Source: Gammaproteobacteria bacterium (lineage in GTDB: Bacteria > Pseudomonadota > Gammaproteobacteria > GCA-001735895). Taken from it: DNA of 15,347 nt. Below, piece by piece: positions 9,040 to 15,347 of this stretch. The DNA lies in NCBI GenBank assembly GCA_003645435.1, contig QNFD01000022.1, forward strand, positions 1-15,347, written 5' to 3'. The stretch's first letter is position 1. The number at the start of each line of letters is the position of its first letter. A program made the translations under genes and the position numbers. The notes under the pieces are model-generated. The model was not told where the DNA came from. It saw only the letters and a program-made list of their open reading frames with translations, and made no database searches.

Positions 9040-9086
9040 CCGCCAACAATCCGGGTCAATCCGGTTGCGGATGACCGTAGAGTCAT
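9040..9086 (+). repeat. Two adjacent stem-loops in the asd-fimV gap
   Basis: The first stem pairs 9040-9047 (CCGCCAAC, one bulged C) with 9064-9070 (GTTGCGG); its loop contains AATCCGG twice. The second pairs ATGAC (9071-9075) with GTCAT (9082-9086) around a 6-nt loop and abuts the first. Neither is followed by a U run. With the 34-bp repeat just upstream they could form a structured transcript. Confidence 0.4.
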
Positions 9087-9146
9087 TGCGTTATGGATTG
9101 CCAAATAATTACGTGAATGTTTTAGATATTTTGCTAAAATCTTTTT

Positions 9147-9152
9147 TATAAT
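9147..9152 (+). promoter_or_regulatory. Predicted -10 element for fimV
   Basis: A perfect TATAAT lies 121 bp before the fimV start in an AT-rich stretch. No good -35 is found at 16-18 bp spacing, so the promoter may need an activator or the call may be wrong. It would give a leader of roughly 115 nt. Confidence 0.4.
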
Positions 9153-9273
9153 CTATAGTTACCTTTACTAGTGAAAGTGCTTTCTTAAAAGTAAATTCTC
9201 TATCTACAACATAGGTGCATGGATTCTCTGCAGTTTTAATAAGAAATATGATAGGGAATATTGGAGACTAAAC

Positions 9274-12200
9274 GTGCGTAAATTGGGACTATCTTTAACC
9301 TTCTGGTTGGCAGGCATCCTGCTGTCGACGAATAGTTTCGCACTGGGTTTGGGCGAAATCGAAGTTAATTCGTTTTTAAACCAGCCATTAGACGCGAAAA
9401 TTGAAGTTATCTCTGCACGCAGCGGTGAGATTGACAACCTGCTTGTTACTCTTGCTTCACGAGATGCGTTTACGAAGGCGGGTTTATCACGGCCCCGAAG
9501 CCTCTCTGAATTACGATTCGCGGTACAGATAGACGAAGAAACGGGTACCGCCGTCGTACTGGTTACTACACGGTCAGCGGTAAAAGAACCGTTCCTCAAT
9601 TTCCTCGTTGAAGCCGACTGGGCCAAGGGCCGGGTGTTAAGGGAATTTACCGTACTACTCGATCCGCCTTTTTATGCGGATACCCCGGTGCCTGCTGCAT
9701 CCGGCGATCAGACTACTGTGACCCCCGAGTCATCCGTAGAGGCGCCATCTGCAGGCGTCATTGCCGATAGCGAGCCGATCGCCGATCCTGGTACAACTAC
9801 TCCGGAAACATCAGATTCAGAGAGCTCTGAGTCTGTTGCTGCTTCTGACACGGTTACCACCGGGGCTATAGCTGCCCCCGCCACGTCTTCCGCACAGGCG
9901 CAGCAGTCGACGACCGGGCCGATTGCCGTATCCGAGGAACCCGAACCTGGCGCAACGAGTGAACAGGCAGAATTATTCGCCGACGAATCAGATAGCATGA
10001 TGGGCGGTGACGTACATGTTATCAAGGGAGATACCTTGTGGAGTATCGCCGCTGCTGAGTTTAAGGATTCCGGCCACAGTATGAGCCAGGTGATGCTGGC
10101 GATACAGCGCATGAACCCAGAATCATTTGCTGAAAATAATATCAATATCTTGAAGGTTGGTACCGTTTTACGTGCCCCTACAGCGGAACAACTTGGCCGC
10201 ATAAGCGAGCGCGAAGCACTTGCCGAAGTACTCGAGCAAAACGGCCTGTGGGATGGATATGTTGAACGTGTGAGCGAGACAACCCCTGTCTCTATGGCGG
10301 GCGATGGTGGTGATATCGATTCTGGAGATGCTGTTGCTGAAGAACAAAGCAACCTGAGTCTGTTAGCGCCTGGTGAAGGGGAATCCGATGCCGCTGGCAC
10401 CACCCAGGGTGACGGTGAAGATAGTGACGCATTGAGCCGGAAGCTGGCCTTCGCCGAGGAAGAACTTGATGCCGCACAGATTGAAAACGCTGACCTGGAA
10501 TCCAGAATTGCGGAGTTGGAAGCAACCCTGAGTAAGGTTCAGGAATTGCAAAAAATGATGGAGATCGAAGACGATAGCCTGGCCCAGTTGCAGGCGAACC
10601 AGAGTGAAGAAGCAGCGGCAACAGCCGCCGAAGAAATGGAGCAGGCCTCACTCGAAACGATCACCACGGAACAGCCCGCTGGTACCGACGAAACTTTGAC
10701 CGAAGAAATGAATGCGGCTGACGAAGAAGCTTTACTCGAGGAGTTGCTTACAGAGGATTCAATGGCTGAGACAGAGGAGGTTGTAGAGCAAACCGAGCCG
10801 ATCGAAGTAGTAGAAGAACAAACCAGCGTGACTCCGCCGCCGGCACCGGAAGTAATCCCCGAGCCGGTAGAGAGTTCAGAGTCTTTTCTGGATGGCATGC
10901 CGTCAATTGGCAATCTGTTGCAGAATCCGCTTTTACTGGGTGGATTGGGCGGAATTGTCCTGTTAGTGCTGGGTCTGGTTGGCTACAAGAAATGGAAAAG
11001 CAAGCAGGGCGTTGTCGATCTTGGTGAATCAGATGCAGGTGATTACAAGGCATCGGGCGAAGATAACACCATAATTGACGACGATGACCATCCGCCCGTC
11101 GAGCCCGAAGTCGAGGAACAGGACGAGCAGACTAATATTGTACCGCCGAATGCTGAAGAGTTGGTGGAAACAGAAGAGCCCGCCGCTGAAGAGTTGGACT
11201 TCTCGGCTACTGAAATTATCCCGGCGGAAAGCCTCGATGAAGCCCTGGCGAAGGAACCCGAGGCGTCGGCAGCCGAGCAGGAAGCAGAGGAGGAACAACA
11301 GGACGACACCTTAAACGAGGTTGATGTTTACCTGGCCTATGGTCTTTATGATAATGCCGAAGACTTGTTAAAGCAGAGCCTGGAAACTAATCCCGGCCGG
11401 GCTGATTACCGCGCCAAGTTACTGGATACTTACTTTGCCACAAAGAGTGTCGACGCGTTTGTAAAACAGGCTGAAGCCCTGAAAGGTATGGGTGATGCAG
11501 CAAGCCGACACTGGGATCGAGTACAGGTAATGGGTTTTGAATTAGCACCCGATAACGACCTGTTTTCCGGCGCCAAGGATAGTACTCTCAGTACCTCCGA
11601 CCTGGGCATAGCTAAACCTGAAGCAGCTGACTTTGACCTGGGGTCAGGTGAAGGAGAGGCTGGAGAAACCGATTTCCTGTTGAGTGAAGAAATAGACGAA
11701 TTTATCGATAGCGAGAGTTTTGTTGAGACCGTAACTCGCGAAGACCAGGTGGTCGAAATAGACGACGAAAGTCCACAAGCCGAAGCAGAGACAGATGATT
11801 TGAGTGATCTGGAATTTGGGTTTGATGGGGATGATGAAGAGAACATCGAGTCGAATGATAGTGAAGCCGAGGCTATGGATTTCGAATTACCCGATGATAT
11901 GGGTGGCGAAGATACTGAATTGGCAGACGACCTGGGTGTCGATATCGATGATTCAGCCGAAGTTTCAGAAGATGTAGAGATGGACTTCGATATAGACGGG
12001 GCCTTAAGCCTCGATGATGAAGAAACACCGGAAGTTACCGCGGAATCCGATAGCGAGGATATACAGGCAACGGTTATTATCAAACCAGAGGCCTACCCGG
12101 AACTAGATGATATTCCTGATTTTGAAGAAACCGCTGAACTGGAAGATCCATCTGAAACAAATTTTGAAGTCGATATCCTGGAAGATACGTCTGAAACACA

Positions 12201-12705
12201 GTTAGAGACCGGGAGCGAAGAAGTTATTGAGGATATCGAGCCCAGAATTGAGGATATAACCGATATTGGCGGAATCAGTCTTGGCCTGGATGATCCCTCT
12301 GAAGCTAGTGAAGAAATCCTGGATATAGAGGATCAAACTGATATCAGCGAGATCGATCTTGGTGTCGACGATATTTCATCAGATGATATAGATGTCGATG
12401 CTGGTGATTTAGAGCTGGACCTTGACGCCGGGCCGGTCAAAACCGATACCTTTGCACCTGGTGATTTTGACGACCCCGATGAAATTGTTGCTGCGGAGAC
12501 CGATATCACTGGCGTCAACATTGACGATATTGATGATCTGGTATTACCCGACGACGTTGATGAAGTTTCGACCAAACTTGATCTGGCTCGTGCATTTATC
12601 GACATGGGTGATGCAGAAGGCGCTCGCAGCAGTCTCGATGATGTGCTCAATGAAGGTAGTGACGAACAAAAAGCCGAGGCTGAAGAGTTAATGAAGCAGG
12701 TATAG
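9274..12705 (+). CDS. fimV: FimV-like LysM-domain inner-membrane protein with acidic TPR-containing cytoplasmic tail
   Basis: This 1143-residue protein belongs to the FimV family, polar hubs that bind peptidoglycan and organise type IV pilus, chemosensory or secretion assemblies. A signal peptide (1-23, cleaved near SFA-LG) leads to the FimV N-terminal domain (24-134: LGLGEIEVNSFLNQPLDAKIE). A Ser/Thr/Pro/Glu-rich linker, a LysM domain (246-302: VHVIKGDTLWSIA to KVGTVLRAP), a coiled coil (about 385-440) and a single membrane segment (about 550-573: LLLGGLGGIVLLVLGLVGY, then KKWK) follow. The cytoplasmic part has a TPR-like region (about 678-740: DVYLAYGLYDNAEDLLKQSL), a very acidic low-complexity stretch (about 760-1095) and the conserved FimV C-terminal domain (about 1098-1143: TKLDLARAFIDMGDAEGARS). 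The GTG start is set by GGAG seven bases upstream. The position between asd and truA matches Pseudomonas fimV. Confidence 0.95.
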   Translation: MRKLGLSLTFWLAGILLSTNSFALGLGEIEVNSFLNQPLDAKIEVISARSGEIDNLLVTLASRDAFTKAGLSRPRSLSELRFAVQIDEETGTAVVLVTTRSAVKEPFLNFLVEADWAKGRVLREFTVLLDPPFYADTPVPAASGDQTTVTPESSVEAPSAGVIADSEPIADPGTTTPETSDSESSESVAASDTVTTGAIAAPATSSAQAQQSTTGPIAVSEEPEPGATSEQAELFADESDSMMGGDVHVIKGDTLWSIAAAEFKDSGHSMSQVMLAIQRMNPESFAENNINILKVGTVLRAPTAEQLGRISEREALAEVLEQNGLWDGYVERVSETTPVSMAGDGGDIDSGDAVAEEQSNLSLLAPGEGESDAAGTTQGDGEDSDALSRKLAFAEEELDAAQIENADLESRIAELEATLSKVQELQKMMEIEDDSLAQLQANQSEEAAATAAEEMEQASLETITTEQPAGTDETLTEEMNAADEEALLEELLTEDSMAETEEVVEQTEPIEVVEEQTSVTPPPAPEVIPEPVESSESFLDGMPSIGNLLQNPLLLGGLGGIVLLVLGLVGYKKWKSKQGVVDLGESDAGDYKASGEDNTIIDDDDHPPVEPEVEEQDEQTNIVPPNAEELVETEEPAAEELDFSATEIIPAESLDEALAKEPEASAAEQEAEEEQQDDTLNEVDVYLAYGLYDNAEDLLKQSLETNPGRADYRAKLLDTYFATKSVDAFVKQAEALKGMGDAASRHWDRVQVMGFELAPDNDLFSGAKDSTLSTSDLGIAKPEAADFDLGSGEGEAGETDFLLSEEIDEFIDSESFVETVTREDQVVEIDDESPQAEAETDDLSDLEFGFDGDDEENIESNDSEAEAMDFELPDDMGGEDTELADDLGVDIDDSAEVSEDVEMDFDIDGALSLDDEETPEVTAESDSEDIQATVIIKPEAYPELDDIPDFEETAELEDPSETNFEVDILEDTSETQLETGSEEVIEDIEPRIEDITDIGGISLGLDDPSEASEEILDIEDQTDISEIDLGVDDISSDDIDVDAGDLELDLDAGPVKTDTFAPGDFDDPDEIVAAETDITGVNIDDIDDLVLPDDVDEVSTKLDLARAFIDMGDAEGARSSLDDVLNEGSDEQKAEAEELMKQV

Positions 12706-12814
12706 TCCAGCCTGGTCTATCAACTCGTTTTCATCGGCGTGTCTATCTCAACTCGCGTTTTGAACCGGCGGCATCGCAATCGCGAATTTTCACATCATAC
12801 ACCCGGGTTCATAA

Positions 12815-12820
12815 TATAAT
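12815..12820 (+). promoter_or_regulatory. Possible -10 element for truA
   Basis: A perfect TATAAT lies in the 181-bp fimV-truA gap, about 66 bp before the truA start. The best -35-like hexamer, TTCACA at 12789-12794, is 20 bp upstream of it, longer than optimal. Weak evidence. Confidence 0.3.
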
Positions 12821-12886
12821 TCTCCTTTTATTAAATACCGTCGCCTGGCGTAAGTCTGGTTACAGTAGCTAGTCGGATGATTTTCA

Positions 12887-13669
12887 TTGGGTAAATTTGC
12901 GGTAGGCATTGAATACGCCGGCACGGCCTACAGTGGTTGGCAAAGGCAAAAGCATGCGTTATCTATTCAACAGCATGTCGAAGAGGCGATCGGCTATGTG
13001 GCTAACCACAGGGTTCAGCTGGTATGTGCCGGCCGAACCGATGCCGGGGTCCATGCCATCGAACAGGTTGCACATTTCGAGTCAACCGCGAAACGTGACA
13101 ACCGCTCCTGGATATTAGGCTCAAACTGTCAGTTGCCGAGCGATATTCGGATCAAATGGATAATACCCGTCGAGGGTGACTTCCACGCCCGATTCAGTGC
13201 TATCGCCAGGAGTTATCGTTACATAATAATCAATGTTGCCGTACCCAGCGCCCTGTTCCACGACCGTGCAGGCTGGGAATTTAGGCCCCTCGATCAGGTG
13301 TTGATGCACGAGGCTGCGCAAATTTTGGTCGGCGAACATGACTTCAGCGCATTTCGCGCAGCAGGCTGCCAGGCTAAATCATCGACCCGGCGTATTCACG
13401 AAATTAGCGTAGAACGACGTGGCGACCTGTTATTTCTGGATGTCAGGGCGAACGCGTTTTTGTATCACATGGTGCGAAACATAGTTGGTAGTTTGATGAG
13501 CGTAGGTCAGGGAGAGCGGTCGACTGATTGGTTCAAACGTGTATTCGCGGGCGGAGATCGTAATCTGGCCGCAGCGACAGCACCCGCTGCGGGGTTGTAT
13601 CTTTTACGTGCTCATTATCCAGATGCATTTAAATTACCGTCTAATGGCAAAAAGCCGGTACTATTTTAG
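12887..13669 (+). CDS. truA: tRNA pseudouridine(38-40) synthase
   Basis: TruA converts uridines 38, 39 and 40 of many tRNA anticodon stem-loops to pseudouridine. The 260 residues cover the whole family from the first strand (FAVGIEYAGTAYSGWQRQ). The nucleophile Asp52 is in CAGRTDAGVHA, Tyr110 in ARSYRYII, and the C-terminal blocks are GEHDFSAFRAAGCQAKS and ANAFLYHMVRNIVGSLM. The start is unusual. An in-frame TGA at 12878-12880 excludes upstream starts, no ATG precedes the conserved first strand in frame, and TTG at 12887 is the only standard start that keeps it, with GGA nine bases before. An out-of-frame six-codon ORF (ATG at 12877, TAA at 12892-12894) overlaps this start. A one-base sequencing error joining that ATG to the gene is an alternative. 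Confidence 0.95.
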   Translation: MGKFAVGIEYAGTAYSGWQRQKHALSIQQHVEEAIGYVANHRVQLVCAGRTDAGVHAIEQVAHFESTAKRDNRSWILGSNCQLPSDIRIKWIIPVEGDFHARFSAIARSYRYIIINVAVPSALFHDRAGWEFRPLDQVLMHEAAQILVGEHDFSAFRAAGCQAKSSTRRIHEISVERRGDLLFLDVRANAFLYHMVRNIVGSLMSVGQGERSTDWFKRVFAGGDRNLAAATAPAAGLYLLRAHYPDAFKLPSNGKKPVLF

Positions 13670-13695
13670 TACTATCCAGTGCTGTTACGATAGTA
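13670..13695 (+). repeat. Inverted repeat after truA
   Basis: TACTATC (13670-13676) and GATAGTA (13689-13695) can form a 7-bp stem with a 12-nt loop one base after the truA stop. No U tract follows, so it is a poor terminator. It may stabilise the mRNA 3' end or be a protein site. Confidence 0.35.
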
Positions 13696-13769
13696 TATAG
13701 AGTCTTTCAATAGTGACAGATCGAATAGCTTGCTTCGGGTAAGCACATACCAGCAGAGAGTAGCGAGCA

Positions 13770-14405
13770 ATGAATCGCCGAACACGAATTAAAATTTGTG
13801 GCATTACCGAGATGGCAGACGCACTCCAGGTAGCGCAACTGGGCGGAGATGCAATTGGCCTCATATTTCATTCGAACAGCCCTCGTGCTGTCGAACTTGC
13901 AACTGCTGTTCGAATCCGACAGGCAATGCCGCCATTCGTGACTGTTACTGCTGTGTTGATGGATGAAAACGCTGACTGGGTAGAACAGGTGGTAGAGCAG
14001 GTCAAACCCGATTGCCTGCAATTTCATGGTCAGGAATCCGCCGACTTTTGTGCGCAATGGTCAAGGCCATATATCAAGGCTATTCCAATGCCCAGCGTCA
14101 GCGACGCGAAGGCTTATGCCGAACAATATCGAAGCGCGCAGGGCTTTTTGATGGATAGTAATGTAGCCGGATGTCAGGGTGGTTCCGGTGATACGTTTGA
14201 CTGGTTGAAAATCCCTTCAAATTTTGACTTTCCGCTGGTGCTGGCTGGTGGATTAAATCCATCCAATGTATCGGCGGCTATTACTCAGGTTAACCCCTGG
14301 GCGGTTGACGTTATTAGTGGTGTAGAGAAATCCAGGGGTATCAAGGATGCCAACCTGATTGAACAGTTTTTCCACGAGGTCAGAAGTGCCGACCTCAACA
14401 GATGA
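13770..14405 (+). CDS. trpF: Phosphoribosylanthranilate isomerase
   Basis: TrpF performs the Amadori rearrangement of phosphoribosylanthranilate to CdRP in tryptophan synthesis. It is a single cytoplasmic (beta/alpha)8 barrel of 211 residues, as expected for a monofunctional enzyme rather than the TrpCF fusion of enterobacteria. The general base Cys10 is in RIKICGIT and the general acid Asp129 in FLMDSNVAG. Other blocks are IGLIFHSNSPR, LQFHGQES, the GGSGDTFDW phosphate loop, LAGGLNPSNV and VDVISGVEKSRGIKD. It lies 100 bp after truA and 179 bp before accD. trpB and trpA, which often follow trpF in gammaproteobacteria, are absent here. Confidence 0.97.
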   Translation: MNRRTRIKICGITEMADALQVAQLGGDAIGLIFHSNSPRAVELATAVRIRQAMPPFVTVTAVLMDENADWVEQVVEQVKPDCLQFHGQESADFCAQWSRPYIKAIPMPSVSDAKAYAEQYRSAQGFLMDSNVAGCQGGSGDTFDWLKIPSNFDFPLVLAGGLNPSNVSAAITQVNPWAVDVISGVEKSRGIKDANLIEQFFHEVRSADLNR

Positions 14406-14540
14406 AATCAAAGATGGGAAAACTCGTCGGCCATTGCTAGTATTGCCGATACTATCGTTGTAGGAATAGCATCAGTGAAACAAATTGAAATGACGCAAAA
14501 CGATCAACAGCAAATCGAGTTCCAAACTGGTGGACTTTTG

Positions 14541-14546
14541 TATAAA
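14541..14546 (+). promoter_or_regulatory. Possible -10 element for accD
   Basis: TATAAA (5/6 match) lies 39 bp before the accD start within the 179-bp trpF-accD gap. The nearest -35-like hexamer, TTCCAA at 14520-14525, has a poor match and a 15-bp spacer. A separate promoter for this essential gene is plausible but weakly supported. Confidence 0.3.
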
Positions 14547-14584
14547 AGAAAGCCCTTGATAGACTCCACTATAGAGAAGGTAGC

Positions 14585-15347
14585 ATGAGCTGGTTCGAAA
14601 GTTTATTACCCTCGAAGATACGCACTTCCGGGATTAATGATAAAAAGAATGTACCGGAAGGTCTGTGGGCAAAATGTGATAATTGCGATGCGATTATCTA
14701 CCGAGCCGAGCTTGAGCGAAATCAGGATGTTTGCACGAAGTGCGATCATCATATGCGAATCACCGCAAGGCAAAGGCTGGACCAGTTTCTTGATGAGGGC
14801 GATCGGGTCGAGATAGCCGAGAATTTAGAGCCCGAGGATATTCTTAAATTCAGAGATGATAAAAAATATAAGGACAGGCTAAACCAGGCGCAAAAAACGA
14901 CGGGTGAAAAAGATGCTCTCATCGTTATGCGTGGCGAGGTCATGGGGGTTGATATGGTCGTTGCAGCCTTCGAATTTAAGTTCATGGGCGGTTCTATGGC
15001 GTCGGTGGTTGGCGAAAAGTTTGTTCGTGCGGTAAATACCTGTATCGAACATAATATCCCCCTGATATGTTTTACCGCCAGTGGTGGCGCGCGCATGCAG
15101 GAGGCCCTGTTTTCACTATTACAAATGGCAAAAACCAGTGCGGCGCTGACGCGACTGTCAAAGCGAGGTATTCCATACATCTGTGTTTTAACCGATCCGA
15201 CAATGGGAGGAGTTTCGGCCAGTTTGGCAATGTTGGGTGATATCCATATCGCCGAACCCAATGCACTAATTGGGTTTGCGGGACCGCGTGTGATTGAGCA
15301 AACAGTACGTGAAACGCTACCCGATGGTTTTCAGCGCAGTGAATTCC
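14585..15347 (+). CDS. accD: Acetyl-CoA carboxylase carboxyltransferase subunit beta, 3' truncated by window edge
   Basis: AccD with AccA transfers the carboxyl group from biotin-BCCP to acetyl-CoA, making malonyl-CoA for fatty acid synthesis. The reading frame runs open to the right edge, giving 254 of about 285-300 residues. It starts [12 protein letters not shown]. The N-terminal four-cysteine zinc ribbon is intact (Cys31, Cys34, Cys50, Cys53: KCDNC and VCTKCDHH). The crotonase-like carboxyltransferase core follows with [41 protein letters not shown] and [18 protein letters not shown] just before the ATG serves as ribosome binding site. The trpF-accD order agrees with Pseudomonas, where folC follows. 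Confidence 0.97.
   Translation, partial: MSWFESLLPSKIRTSGINDKKNVPEGLWAKCDNCDAIIYRAELERNQDVCTKCDHHMRITARQRLDQFLDEGDRVEIAENLEPEDILKFRDDKKYKDRLNQAQKTTGEKDALIVMRGEVMGVDMVVAAFEFKFMGGSMASVVGEKFVRAVNTCIEHNIPLICFTASGGARMQEALFSLLQMAKTSAALTRLSKRGIPYICVLTDPTMGGVSASLAMLGDIHIAEPNALIGFAGPRVIEQTVRETLPDGFQRSEF

Larger units (their letters stand above)
8810..9273. other. 464-bp gene-free region between asd and fimV
   Basis: No credible gene is visible on either strand. It holds a perfect -10-like TATAAT at 8964-8969, a 34-bp inverted repeat at 8981-9014, two further stem-loops at 9040-9070 and 9071-9086, and a second TATAAT at 9147-9152 near fimV. No intrinsic terminator with a U tract follows asd. Many relatives carry an Asd-like paralogue (usg type) at this position, and I see no recognisable remnant of it. 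Confidence 0.7.

Noticed and set aside
9708..10403. Long open frame antisense to fimV (231 codons), with similar ones at 10539-10913, 11430-12083 and 12333-12650
   Set aside because: Translations are Ser-rich low complexity, the mirror of the Glu/Asp-rich sense protein. They have no family resemblance and lie under a well-supported gene.
12774..12785. Small hairpin TCGC-aatc-GCGA followed by ATTTTC after fimV as a terminator
   Set aside because: The stem is only 4 bp and the T run is short and interrupted; too weak to call.
14749..15261. Minus-strand open frame of 170 codons near the right edge
   Set aside because: It lies opposite accD, whose zinc ribbon and carboxyltransferase motifs are intact in the plus frame.
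1..15347. Mobile elements, CRISPR, tRNA/rRNA, defence or secretion islands
   Set aside because: No transposase, integrase, spaced direct repeats, RNA gene signatures or defence domains were seen; the gene content is core metabolism plus a few accessory genes.

Overview
The window looks like core chromosome from a free-living gammaproteobacterium. The gene order leuC-leuD-leuB-asd-fimV-truA-trpF-accD (4512 to the right edge) is a syntenic block known from Pseudomonas and relatives. The FimV-type giant LysM/acidic-tail protein is itself a gammaproteobacterial marker. Base composition is moderate and even, and I see no insertion sequence, phage gene, tRNA, rRNA or CRISPR array. I cannot name the species; an uncultured or marine lineage is possible but is inference.

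Left part (1-4336): the 3' part of a class III (CaiB/BaiF) CoA-transferase gene enters from the left edge. It meets head-on, with a 4-bp overlap of stop codons, a proline racemase-family gene on the minus strand whose catalytic pair is Ser/Cys instead of Cys/Cys. Then come a TSUP (TauE/SafE-like) membrane transporter on plus, a small secreted DUF2914 protein on minus with a clear intrinsic terminator, and a LysR-type regulator on minus. These look like catabolic, transport and accessory genes.

Middle part (4337-8809): a divergent regulatory region separates the LysR gene from leuCDB-asd. It holds a good sigma70 promoter for leuC, three copies of a GTTATTG heptamer (one overlapping the -35), and a perfect 16-bp palindrome over the LysR start codon. 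leuC, leuD and leuB encode isopropylmalate isomerase (two subunits) and 3-isopropylmalate dehydrogenase, the second and third steps of leucine synthesis. asd follows 43 bp later and encodes the branch-point enzyme of the aspartate family. leuA is not here.

Right part (8810-15347): a 464-bp gene-free gap holds a long inverted repeat and two further stem-loops and is the least explained stretch in the window. After it come fimV (inner-membrane hub with LysM domain and an extremely acidic cytoplasmic tail), truA (tRNA pseudouridine synthase, apparently TTG-started), trpF (phosphoribosylanthranilate isomerase) and accD (carboxyltransferase beta subunit of acetyl-CoA carboxylase, cut by the right edge). 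The Asd-like paralogue (usg type) often found between asd and fimV, and the trpBA pair often found between trpF and accD, are both absent.

I found no convincing undescribed multi-gene system. The best leads are the structured asd-fimV intergenic region, the LysR/leuC operator candidates and the Ser/Cys racemase-family enzyme.
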